Shown piece after piece: positions 51,408 through 59,270 of a DNA stretch of 64,000 nt (its first letter is position 1; each line of letters begins with the position of its first letter). This stretch comes from CADEEV01 sp964442185 (GTDB lineage: Bacteria; Acidobacteriota; Vicinamibacteria; Fen-336), in contig CAYTWT010000149.1 of the NCBI GenBank assembly GCA_964442185.1, forward strand, positions 1 to 64,000, read 5' to 3'. The position numbers and the translations under genes are program-made. The notes under the pieces were generated by a model that worked only from the letters and a program-made list of their open reading frames with translations, was not told where the DNA came from and ran no database searches.

Positions 51408-52499
51408 GTGGCGACAGACGACGACGTCCGGTGGATGCGACGGGCGCTTTCGCTCGCGGCGCGTGGTGCCGGCGAGACGAACCCGAACCCGATGGTCGGG
51501 TGCGTGATCGTCAAAGCCGGCCGGGTCGTGGCCGAAGGCTGGCACGCGCAGGCCGGTGGGCCGCACGCCGAAGCCGTGGCGCTCGAGCGGGCGGGTGGCG
51601 CGGCTCGTGGGGCGACGCTCTACCTGAACCTCGAGCCCTGTGCCCATCAGGGCCTTACCCCTCCTTGCGCCCCCCGCGTCGTTGCCTCCGGCATCCGGCG
51701 GGTCGTAGCCGCGATGCAAGACCCGAACCCGCTCGTGAGTGGCAAGGGGTTTCGGCTTCTGCGTCGCGCTGGGATCGCCGTCACCCGCAGTGTCCTCAAC
51801 ACCGAGGCGCGCGCCCTCAACAGGCGCTTTGCGACGGCGGCTGCGCTCGACCGGCCGTTCGTGATGCTGAAGGTCGCGATGACGGTCGATGGTCGCATTG
51901 CCACAGCGAGCGGCGATTCGAAATGGCTCACGAGTTCGGCGCAGCGGCGCGAGGCGCGTGGACTGAGGCGTCTGCACGACGCCGTGCTGGTGGGCATCGG
52001 CACGGTCCTGGCCGACGATCCGATGCTGCTTCCGGAGCCACCGACGCGTCGGCCGTTCGTGCGCATCGTTCTCGACACGCGATTGCGATTGCCGCCCGGC
52101 AGCGGGCTTGTGCGCTCGGCCCGAAGCGCGCCGGTCTGGGCGCTGACGGCCACTCGCAGCGTTGCCAAGAGGCGTGCCCTTGAAGTGCTGGGCGTCACCG
52201 TCGTGGGGGTGCCTGCTCGCAACGGACGCGTGGCCCTGCGCGCCGCACTCGTCTGCCTTCGGCGGCTGGGCCTCTGGAGCGTGATGGTCGAGGGTGGCTC
52301 CGAGGTTCTCGGCTCGTTCCTGCACGCGCGGCTCTTCGATCAGCTGGCATTGTTCCGCGCGCCGCTGCTGCTAGGTGGCCGTGGCAGTCGACCGGCGTTT
52401 GGCGGCCCCGACCCGCGGCGGATCACGCAGGCCGTGCGACTGCGGATGGGCGAGGCGCCGCGCGGTTCTGCTTACGAGTTCTGGTACCCTGAGCGGTAG
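51408..52499 (+). CDS. ribD: Bifunctional riboflavin deaminase/reductase RibD
   Basis: The deaminase part has zinc ligands in HAEAVAL and PCAHQGLTPPCA; the reductase part has MTVDGRIA and the VEGGSEVLGSFL motif. It has 363 residues. GTG start. It begins the riboflavin run ribD-ribE-ribBA; ribH (lumazine synthase) is not in this window. Confidence 0.94.
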   Translation: MATDDDVRWMRRALSLAARGAGETNPNPMVGCVIVKAGRVVAEGWHAQAGGPHAEAVALERAGGAARGATLYLNLEPCAHQGLTPPCAPRVVASGIRRVVAAMQDPNPLVSGKGFRLLRRAGIAVTRSVLNTEARALNRRFATAAALDRPFVMLKVAMTVDGRIATASGDSKWLTSSAQRREARGLRRLHDAVLVGIGTVLADDPMLLPEPPTRRPFVRIVLDTRLRLPPGSGLVRSARSAPVWALTATRSVAKRRALEVLGVTVVGVPARNGRVALRAALVCLRRLGLWSVMVEGGSEVLGSFLHARLFDQLALFRAPLLLGGRGSRPAFGGPDPRRITQAVRLRMGEAPRGSAYEFWYPER

Positions 52500-52500
52500 C

Positions 52501-53091
52501 TTGTTCACCGGCATCATCGAAGAGACGGGCACGGTTCGCAGCGCCGAGCGGCGCGGCGACATCCTCTCAATCGTGGTGAGCGCGCACAGGATCCTGGCGG
52601 GGTTGCTCCCAGGTGGATCGATTGCGGTGAATGGCTGCTGCCTGACGGCGGTCGTTGTGGCGCCCGACAGTTTTACGTGCGAGCTCACGACCGAAACGCT
52701 GCGGCGCACGGCGTTCGAAGAGCGCCTCACGCCCGCCGCGCGCGTGAACCTCGAGCGGCCGATGCGTGCCGACGGTCGCTTCGACGGCCACATCGTGCAG
52801 GGCCATGTCGACGGCGTCGGCCGGGTGAAGCAGTTGGGCTGGCTCGGCGAGTCGGCGGAACTCGCCATCACTCCGCCGCGTGAGCTCGAGCGCTACCTGG
52901 TCGTCAAGGGTTCGATCACCGTCGACGGTGTTTCGCTCACGGTCGCCAGCCTCGAGAAGGGCTTTTTTGGCGTGGCGCTCATCCCGTATACACTGAACCA
53001 GACGACCCTCCGGGACGCGGAGCCCGGTGACCCGGTGAACCTGGAGGCCGACGTCATCGCAAAGTATGTCGAACGGCTTCTGCCGCGCTGA
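52501..53091 (+). CDS. ribE: Riboflavin synthase alpha chain
   Basis: LFTGIIEETGTVRS at the N-terminus (TTG start read as Met) and two lumazine-binding repeats (GSIAVNGCCLTAVVV and GSITVDGVSLTVASL) identify it. It has 196 residues. It starts 1 nt after the ribD stop. Confidence 0.95.
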   Translation: MFTGIIEETGTVRSAERRGDILSIVVSAHRILAGLLPGGSIAVNGCCLTAVVVAPDSFTCELTTETLRRTAFEERLTPAARVNLERPMRADGRFDGHIVQGHVDGVGRVKQLGWLGESAELAITPPRELERYLVVKGSITVDGVSLTVASLEKGFFGVALIPYTLNQTTLRDAEPGDPVNLEADVIAKYVERLLPR

Positions 53092-53126
53092 CCAGGCCGG
53101 CGCGTGGGCCGTCCGCGACCTAGAGA

Positions 53127-54344
53127 ATGAGAATGCCCCTCAGTTCCATACCCGAAGCCCTCGACGAGATCCGCGCCGGGCGGATGGTCGTGGTCTGCGA
53201 CGACGAGGACCGCGAGAACGAGGGCGACCTCACGATCGCGGCGGAGAAGGTGACGGCGGACGTCATCAACTTCATGGCCCGCTTTGGCCGGGGCCTGATC
53301 TGCCTGCCCATGACCGGCGAGCGGCTCGACGAGCTCCGCATTCCGCTCATGGTCCAGGATGGGGAGAACTCGGCCAAGTTCGGTACGGCGTTCTGCGTCC
53401 CGATCGAGGCGAAGCAGGGCACGACCACCGGTATTTCGGCCGGGGATCGTGCGCGCACGATCCTGGCTGCCGTCGATCCGAACACGAAAGCGGCCGATCT
53501 GGCGCGGCCGGGCCACATGTTCCCGCTGCGCGCGATGCCTGGCGGCGTGCTGCAGCGCTCGGGTCAGACGGAGGCGGCGGTGGACCTGGCGCGGCTCGCT
53601 GGCCTGCGGCCGGCGGGCGTAATCTGCGAGATCATGAACGAGGACGGGAGCATGGCGCGCGTCCCGCAGCTCGAGGCCTTCTGCCGCGAGCACGACCTCA
53701 AGATGATCACCGTCAAGGACCTGATCCAGTACCGCATGAAGCATGAGCGGCAGGTTCGCAAGATGGCGGATGCGAAGCTGCCGACGAGCTACGGCGGCTT
53801 CCGCATCCACGCCTACGAGAGCCTGATCGACGGAGAACACCACGTGGCCTTGACGCTCGGCGAGATCAGCCCGGACGAGCCGGTCCTGGTGCGCGTACAT
53901 AGCCAGTGCCTGACTGGCGACATCTTCGGTTCATCGCGCTGCGACTGCGGCGAGCAGCTTCACACAGCTCTCGAGCTGATTGGTCGCGAGGGCGGGGGTG
54001 TGTTGCTCTATTTGCGCCAGGAAGGCCGCGGCATTGGCCTGCTGCACAAGATCATGGCCTACAAGCTCCAGGACGAGGAGAACAAGGACACGGTCGAGGC
54101 CAACGAGGCTCTGGGTTTCAAGGCCGACCAGCGCGACTACGGAATCGGCGCGCAGATACTACACGAGCTGGGCGTCCACAAGATGCGCCTGCTCACGAAC
54201 AACCCGCGCAAATTCGTGGGCCTCGAAGGTTACGGCCTCGAGATCGTCGAGCGCCTGCCGATCGAGATCCCGGCCTCCGACGCGAACCGCCGCTACCTCA
54301 AGACCAAGCGCGAGAAGCTCGGTCACATCCTGCGCAGTGTCTGA
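53127..54344 (+). CDS. ribBA: Bifunctional RibBA (DHBP synthase/GTP cyclohydrolase II)
   Basis: The RibB part has CDDEDRENEGDLTIAAEKV and GHMFPLRA; the RibA part has HSQCLTGDIFGSSRCDCGEQL (zinc cysteines) and RQEGRGIGLLHK. It has 405 residues. Start at 53127 or 53133. Together with RibD and RibE it makes riboflavin from GTP and ribulose-5-phosphate, except for the RibH step. Confidence 0.96.
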   Translation: MRMPLSSIPEALDEIRAGRMVVVCDDEDRENEGDLTIAAEKVTADVINFMARFGRGLICLPMTGERLDELRIPLMVQDGENSAKFGTAFCVPIEAKQGTTTGISAGDRARTILAAVDPNTKAADLARPGHMFPLRAMPGGVLQRSGQTEAAVDLARLAGLRPAGVICEIMNEDGSMARVPQLEAFCREHDLKMITVKDLIQYRMKHERQVRKMADAKLPTSYGGFRIHAYESLIDGEHHVALTLGEISPDEPVLVRVHSQCLTGDIFGSSRCDCGEQLHTALELIGREGGGVLLYLRQEGRGIGLLHKIMAYKLQDEENKDTVEANEALGFKADQRDYGIGAQILHELGVHKMRLLTNNPRKFVGLEGYGLEIVERLPIEIPASDANRRYLKTKREKLGHILRSV

Positions 54345-54386
54345 GGCAAGCGCCGTGCCAGAGAAAGCGCCGCCGGAGCGAACTCG

Positions 54387-54848
54387 ATGATTCAGGAGTT
54401 CCTGCGGGGCGTTCCGCTGTTCCGCGACCTCGATGACGACGACCTGGCCCAGCTCTTGATAGCGGGTCGCGTGCGGCGCTTTGCCGAGGGCGCACAGGTC
54501 CTGACCGAAGGCGCTCCGGGCGGCCAGCTGCACGTGATTCACACCGGCAAGGTGCGGATCAGCAAGGTCGTCCCGGGAGTGGGCGAAGAGGCGCTTGCCA
54601 TCCTCGAGCCGGGCGACTTCTTTGGCGAGCTCGAGTTCTTCGACGGGGCGCCGGCCTCGGCCCACGCCATCGCCCACGCCGAGTGTGAGATCCTCTCGAT
54701 CCCGCACCAGGAGATGCGGGATCTGATCAAGAGCCGGCCCGAACTGGCGGCCCGCTTCCTGTGGGCCTTTGGGGCAACGCTGGCGCGTCGCCTGCGCGAG
54801 ACCAACCAGAAGATGACGACGCTGTTCGCGATCTCCCGCACGTTCTGA
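54387..54848 (+). CDS. Stand-alone cyclic-nucleotide-binding-fold protein
   Basis: The 153 residues are one CNB domain (FRDLDDDDLAQLL, FAEGAQVLTEGAPGGQLHVI, LEPGDFFGELEFFDG) and a C-terminal helix with no DNA-binding domain. The phosphate-binding cassette keeps E81, but the Arg expected at position 90 is Ala (GAPASAHA). Binding of cAMP in the normal way is thus doubtful. It stands between ribBA and the ffh promoter. Confidence 0.82.
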   Translation: MIQEFLRGVPLFRDLDDDDLAQLLIAGRVRRFAEGAQVLTEGAPGGQLHVIHTGKVRISKVVPGVGEEALAILEPGDFFGELEFFDGAPASAHAIAHAECEILSIPHQEMRDLIKSRPELAARFLWAFGATLARRLRETNQKMTTLFAISRTF

Positions 54849-54884
54849 AGATCACCCGTAACCCGTGGTAGCTGCAAGGCTTAT

Positions 54885-54914
54885 TTGACAAGCCAGAGAC
54901 CTCTGGCCTAAGAT
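54885..54914 (+). promoter_or_regulatory. ffh promoter with internal palindrome
   Basis: TTGACA (54885-54890), 18 nt, TAAGAT (54909-54914). The spacer contains the palindrome GCCAGAG-AC-CTCTGGC (54892-54907), which almost fills it. A regulator bound there would directly control this promoter. Confidence 0.65.
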
Positions 54915-54923
54915 CTTACGTTC

Positions 54924-54943
54924 CGTCGGGCGAGCGCCCGACG
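54924..54943 (+). promoter_or_regulatory. Hairpin at the 5' end of the ffh message
   Basis: CGTCGGGC/GCCCGACG, an 8-bp perfect stem with a GAGC loop, starting within a few bases of the expected transcription start. It may stabilise the mRNA or pair with a factor. AGGAGG follows at 54951-54956. Confidence 0.55.
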
Positions 54944-54969
54944 TGTGGGCAGGAGGCCCTCGCTCTAAC

Positions 54970-56310
54970 GTGTTCGAGTCGCTCAGCCAGAGGCTTTCGG
55001 GGGTCTTCCGGTCGCTGCGCGGTCAGGGGACCCTGTCCGAAGCCCATGTCGATGCCGCGCTGCGCGAGATTCGACTTGCCCTGCTCGAGGCTGATGTCCA
55101 CTTCAAGGTCGTCAAGACCTTCCTCGACCGTGTGAGGCCGATCGCCACGGGCCAAGATGTCCTGAGGAGCCTCACGCCTGACCAGGCCGTCTTGCGCATC
55201 GTGCGCGACGAGCTGGTCGAGTTGCTCGGGGGCGGCACGCCGGCGCGCCTGTTGACCTCGTCCAGGCCGCCCTCTGTCGTCCTGATGACCGGCCTGCAGG
55301 GTTCGGGCAAGACCACCACGACGGCCAAGCTCGCGAAGTGGCTCGTGAAGGGCGGCCATCACCCAGTGCTGGTCTCGACCGACGTGTATCGGCCGGCCGC
55401 GCGCGAACAGTTGCGGGTGCTGGGCGAGCGAAACCGCCTGAAGGTCCATCACCCCGAAGGCAACGAGCCGGGCGAGTTGCTGAAATCGGCCTTGGCCGAG
55501 GCCCGCGCCCTGGGCCACGACATCGTCCTCGTCGATACCGCCGGCCGGCTGCACATCGACGACGCGCTGATGGCCGAGCTCAGCGACCTCAAGGACGTAG
55601 CACAGCCGAGCGAGATCCTCTACGTGGCCGACGCGATGACCGGTCAGGACGCAGTCAGGAGTGCTGCGGAGTTCCACCGGCGCATCGGGACGACCGGCAT
55701 CGTGCTGACCAAGCTCGACGGCGATGCGCGCGGCGGCGCCGCTCTTTCGGCCGCATCGGTCACGGGCTGCCCGGTCAAGTTCGCCGGCATCGGCGAGAAG
55801 ATCGACGAGTTCGAGCTTTTCGAGCCCGCGCGCATGGTCTCCCGCATCCTCGGGATGGGCGACGTGCTCGGGCTGATCGAAAAGGTCGAAGCGGCGTTCG
55901 ACCACGACCAGGCCGACGCTCTCGCGCGCAAGCTACGCCGCAATGAGTTCACGCTCGAGGACTTTCGCGAGCAGATGCGCCAGCTGCGCAAGCTGGGGCC
56001 GCTCGACCAGGTGCTGTCGATGCTGCCGGGCATGGGCAGCATGAAGGGCGTCGACGTGGATGCGGGCGAGCGCGAGATGCGCCGCTCCGGCGCCATCATT
56101 GACTCCATGACGCCGCGCGAGCGGCGCGAGCCGGCGCTGATCAACGGCAGCCGCCGCAAGCGGATCGCGCGCGGCAGCGGCACCCACGTCGAGGACGTGA
56201 ACCGGCTCCTGAAGCAGTTTGCACAGGCCCGCAAGATGATGAAGAGCTTCGGGAGTGGCGGCGGCAAGGCGATCAGGCGCCTGGCCGCGCGCGTGCCCCA
56301 ATTTCGTTAG
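54970..56310 (+). CDS. ffh: Signal recognition particle protein Ffh
   Basis: Ffh binds signal sequences and 4.5S RNA. The NG domain has GLQGSGKTTTTAKLA, DVYRPAAREQL, DTAGRL, TKLDGDARGG. The M domain is Met-rich (DQVLSMLPGMGSMKG, RIARGSG). The GTG at 54970 (MFESLSQRLSG) matches the family start. The AGGAGG is 13 nt upstream, a long distance. It has 446 residues. Confidence 0.95.
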   Translation: MFESLSQRLSGVFRSLRGQGTLSEAHVDAALREIRLALLEADVHFKVVKTFLDRVRPIATGQDVLRSLTPDQAVLRIVRDELVELLGGGTPARLLTSSRPPSVVLMTGLQGSGKTTTTAKLAKWLVKGGHHPVLVSTDVYRPAAREQLRVLGERNRLKVHHPEGNEPGELLKSALAEARALGHDIVLVDTAGRLHIDDALMAELSDLKDVAQPSEILYVADAMTGQDAVRSAAEFHRRIGTTGIVLTKLDGDARGGAALSAASVTGCPVKFAGIGEKIDEFELFEPARMVSRILGMGDVLGLIEKVEAAFDHDQADALARKLRRNEFTLEDFREQMRQLRKLGPLDQVLSMLPGMGSMKGVDVDAGEREMRRSGAIIDSMTPRERREPALINGSRRKRIARGSGTHVEDVNRLLKQFAQARKMMKSFGSGGGKAIRRLAARVPQFR

Positions 56311-56340
56311 GAACGGTTTTGAAAGGAAGCAAGTAAGAGC

Positions 56341-56586
56341 ATGCTGGCAATCAGGCTGAGACGGACGGGTTCGAGCAAGCGGCCCTACTACCGCGTGGTC
56401 GTGGCCGATTCAAGGAATTGGCGCGACGGGCGTTTCGTCGAGACCCTCGGGCACTACGATCCGCGCCGGGACCCGGCGGTCGTGAAGATCGATTCCGCAC
56501 GGGCGCAGTACTGGATCTCGAAGGGCGCCCAGCCCTCGGACACGGTGCGCAGCCTGCTGAAGAAGAACCCCCCGGCCGCGAAGTGA
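56341..56586 (+). CDS. rpsP: 30S ribosomal protein S16
   Basis: S16 is an early 30S assembly protein. MLAIRLRRTGSSKRPYYRVVVADSR and FVETLGHYDPRRDPAVVKID are family sequences. It has 81 residues. It starts the rpsP-khpA-rimM-trmD-rplS-rnhB run, 30 nt after ffh. Confidence 0.97.
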   Translation: MLAIRLRRTGSSKRPYYRVVVADSRNWRDGRFVETLGHYDPRRDPAVVKIDSARAQYWISKGAQPSDTVRSLLKKNPPAAK

Positions 56587-56813
56587 AAGCGTTGCTCGAG
56601 GCCTTCGCGCGCGCGCTCGTGACCGAACCTGGGCGCGTCGTCGTCACTGAGAGTATCGACGAGGAGGGCGTGCTGCTCGAGGTCGAGGTGGCGCCGGGGG
56701 ACCTCGGCCGGGTGATCGGCCGGCGCGGACGCACGGCCGAATCGCTGCGCGTCGTGCTCGATGCGGTGGCCGAAAGGCGCGACACCCACTGCGACGTGGA
56801 GATCCTGGATTGA
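56583..56813 (+). CDS. khpA: KH-domain RNA-binding protein KhpA
   Basis: The 76-residue protein has a type II KH loop (DLGRVIGRRGRTAESLRVVL). KhpA usually pairs with KhpB/Jag as a global RNA chaperone. GTG start overlapping the rpsP stop (GTGA), and TTGA overlap with rimM. Confidence 0.93.
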   Translation: MKALLEAFARALVTEPGRVVVTESIDEEGVLLEVEVAPGDLGRVIGRRGRTAESLRVVLDAVAERRDTHCDVEILD

Positions 56814-57334
56814 GGCCCTGGTCCGAGTTCGTGACGATCGGCCGCGTGCTGAAGCCCCAGGGCCGCAAGGGGGAGATCGCCGTCTATCCACTGAGCGACC
56901 GTGAGGATCGCTTCCCCAGGCTGCGCCGAGCCTTCGTCCCGGACTCGGGCGGGGGAGTGCGCGAGCTTGCCATCGACGGGTGTTTCCCGCACAAGGGCGG
57001 CTTCGTCCTGAAGCTCCACGACGTCGACTCGATCGACGCCGCCGAAGCCCTGCGCGGCGCCGACCTGCGCATCGCTCCGGATGAGCTCGAAACGCTCCCC
57101 GAGGGTTCGTACTACCACCACGATCTCGTGGGCCTGCGGGCGGTCGACGAGCGCGGCGCCGAGGTCGGCTTGGTTGAGGACATCTGGGAGACGGGCGCCG
57201 AGGCCGCCGTGCTCGTGATCCGCGGCGCCCGGGGCGAGACGCTGCTGCCGCTGGCGGCGCCGTTCCTCCGGAGTGTCGACCTCGCGGGCCGTCGGCTCGT
57301 CGTGAATCTCGAGATGGTGGAACTTGCGCATTGA
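56810..57334 (+). CDS. rimM: Ribosome maturation factor RimM
   Basis: RimM acts in 30S head maturation with S19. VTIGRVLKPQGRKGEIAVYPLSD, YYHHDLVGLRAVDERGAEVG (PRC barrel) and ETLLPLAAPFLRSVDL fit the family. TTG start overlapping khpA. It has 174 residues and overlaps trmD by 11 nt. Confidence 0.92.
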   Translation: MRPWSEFVTIGRVLKPQGRKGEIAVYPLSDREDRFPRLRRAFVPDSGGGVRELAIDGCFPHKGGFVLKLHDVDSIDAAEALRGADLRIAPDELETLPEGSYYHHDLVGLRAVDERGAEVGLVEDIWETGAEAAVLVIRGARGETLLPLAAPFLRSVDLAGRRLVVNLEMVELAH

Positions 57335-58097
57335 CGTCGTGACGATCTTTCCGGCGATGCTCGGGGCTCCCCTCGAGGCTGGCATCGTCCGCCGGGCTAC
57401 GGACAAGGGAAGCGTGTCGCTGCTCGTCCACGACCTGCGACAGTGGAGCGACGACAAGCACCGCACTGTGGACGACGCGCCTTTTGGCGGCGGCCCTGGC
57501 ATGGTGATGAAGGCCGAGCCGTTCTTCCAGGCCGTGGAAGCGATCCTGTCGGGCGGCGCTCCGCCGAAGACACAGGTCGTCTTGCTCTCGCCGCGCGGCC
57601 GGCGTTTCGACCAGGCCACCGCCGAGCGCTACTCGCGACTCGACCGGCTGGTGCTGCTCTGCGGCCGCTACGAGGGCATCGACGAGCGCGTCTGCGAGGG
57701 CCTCGCGACCGAGGAGCTGAGCCTGGGCGATTTTGTCCTGACCGGCGGGGAAGTGGCGGCGCTCGCCGTGATCGAGGCGACGGTGCGCCTGCTGCCCGGC
57801 GCGCTAGGTGACGCAGACTCCGCCGTCTACGACTCCTTCGCGGGTAGCGTGCTCGAGGGCCCCCACTACACGCGGCCGGCCTTGCACCGTGGGCGCGCGG
57901 TTCCCGAGGTGCTGCTCTCGGGCGATCACGAAAAGATCAAGCGCTTTCGTCGCAAGGAGGCGCTGCGGGCTACCCGCACGCGGCGCCCCGACCTGCTCGC
58001 TCAGAGCCGGCTGTCGAGCCAGGACCAAGCACTTCTGCGCGAGCTCGAAGACGAAGCGCTTCGGCAGCACCCCGAACCCGTACTGAGCAAGAGATAG
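57324..58097 (+). CDS. trmD: tRNA (guanine-37-N1)-methyltransferase TrmD
   Basis: TrmD makes m1G37 in tRNA using SAM in a trefoil knot. IDVVTIFPAM at the N-terminus, DDAPFGGGPGMVMK, LLCGRYEGIDERV and GDFVLTGGE are diagnostic. TTG start inside rimM. It has 257 residues. Confidence 0.95.
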   Translation: MRIDVVTIFPAMLGAPLEAGIVRRATDKGSVSLLVHDLRQWSDDKHRTVDDAPFGGGPGMVMKAEPFFQAVEAILSGGAPPKTQVVLLSPRGRRFDQATAERYSRLDRLVLLCGRYEGIDERVCEGLATEELSLGDFVLTGGEVAALAVIEATVRLLPGALGDADSAVYDSFAGSVLEGPHYTRPALHRGRAVPEVLLSGDHEKIKRFRRKEALRATRTRRPDLLAQSRLSSQDQALLRELEDEALRQHPEPVLSKR

Positions 58098-58099
58098 GA

Positions 58100-58495
58100 A
58101 TGAAGCGTATGAATCCAATCGACAGCATCGAGGCCGGCGACCTCAAGCCAGGCCTGCCGCAGCTTGCCGCCGGCGACACCGTGCGCGTGCACGTGAAGGT
58201 CAAGGAGACGAGCGTCAAGGAGGAAAAGGGCAAGGCCAAGGAGACCGAGCGGGAGCGCGTCCAGGTCTTCGAGGGCATCGTGATCGGCCTGCGCGGAAGC
58301 GGAGCCCGCGCCACGGTGACCGTCCGCAAGGTCTCCTTCGGGCAGGGCGTCGAGCGGATCTTTCCGCTCCACGCGAAAACCATCGAGAAGATCGAGGTGA
58401 TGAAGCGGGCCAAGGTGCGCCGTGCGAAGCTCTACTACCTGCGTGAGCGGAAGGGCAAGGCGAGCCGCATGAAGGAAAAGCGCGACAACGTCTGA
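58100..58495 (+). CDS. rplS: 50S ribosomal protein L19 with charged insert
   Basis: L19 is at the 30S-50S interface. GDTVRVHVKVKE, RVQVFEGIVIGLRG, RKVSFGQGVERIFPLHAKTIEKIEV and KLYYLRERKGKASRMKEKR define it. A charged insertion of about 12 residues (KEEKGKAKETER) lies in the first loop. It has 131 residues. Confidence 0.95.
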   Translation: MKRMNPIDSIEAGDLKPGLPQLAAGDTVRVHVKVKETSVKEEKGKAKETERERVQVFEGIVIGLRGSGARATVTVRKVSFGQGVERIFPLHAKTIEKIEVMKRAKVRRAKLYYLRERKGKASRMKEKRDNV

Positions 58496-58501
58496 GCCGA
58501 C

Positions 58502-59239
58502 GTGCCCCGGCGTAGGGCGATTTCTCGGAAGCTGCCTGGTCGTCTTTGTCTTCTGACCAATAGGAGGATGGCGACGGACGCTCACAAGGCCGGCCGCACC
58601 CGCAAGCCGCTCGTCCACCACGGCGTCGAACTGCGCTGTAGCTCCCGTTACGAGGCGGAGGCGCGGGCGGCTGGACACGTGCGCGTGGCGGGTCTCGACG
58701 AAGTGGGCCGTGGCGCCTTGTGCGGCCCCGTCGTTGCCGGAGCGGTGATCCTGGGAGACGACTTCGACACGGCGGGTCTCGACGATTCCAAGCGTCTCAC
58801 CAAGGCCCAGCGTGAGCGTCTGTCGGAGCGCATCCGTGCGGAGGCGCTCGCCTGGGCAATCGGCGCGGCCGAGCCGGTCGAGATCGATCGAGTCAACATC
58901 CTTCAGGCGACCTACCTCGCGATGCAGCGGGCTCTCGCCGGGCTGCGCATAGAGCCGGACTTCCTGCTACTCGACGCGCTCAGGCTCCCCGGCGTCGCCG
59001 TTCCGCAGCTTGGCATCGTCAAGGGCGACGCCGTCTCGGTCTCGATCGCCGCGGCTTCGATCGTCGCGAAGGTGGCGCGCGACGCAGCGATGCGGGAGTG
59101 CGAAACGCTGTACCCCGGGTACGGTCTCGGGCACAACATGGGCTACGCGAGCGAGGACCATCGCGAGGCCCTTCGGAAGCTGGGACCTTCACAGATCCAC
59201 CGGTGCACTTTCCAAGGAACGCAGCCGTGGTTATTCTAG
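58502..59239 (+). CDS. rnhB: Ribonuclease HII
   Basis: RNase HII removes ribonucleotides from DNA. The catalytic DE pair is in VAGLDEVGRGALCGPVVAGAVIL, with LLLDAL and ASIVAKVARDAAMRE (active-site Asp) later. The start is uncertain: GTG at 58502 has no ribosome site, and ATG at 58568 directly abuts TAGGAGG, which is too close. Length is 245 or 223 residues. Confidence 0.92.
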   Translation: MPRRRAISRKLPGRLCLLTNRRMATDAHKAGRTRKPLVHHGVELRCSSRYEAEARAAGHVRVAGLDEVGRGALCGPVVAGAVILGDDFDTAGLDDSKRLTKAQRERLSERIRAEALAWAIGAAEPVEIDRVNILQATYLAMQRALAGLRIEPDFLLLDALRLPGVAVPQLGIVKGDAVSVSIAAASIVAKVARDAAMRECETLYPGYGLGHNMGYASEDHREALRKLGPSQIHRCTFQGTQPWLF

Positions 59240-59270
59240 AGGCGAACAACCCGGAGTCCAGGGGATAGAA

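Noticed and set aside
59010..59270. Upstream extension of the large TPR gene into rnhB
   Set aside because: The extra residues are Arg/Ser-rich antisyntenic frame of rnhB; the GTG at 59271 has a good ribosome site and begins the TPR sequence.
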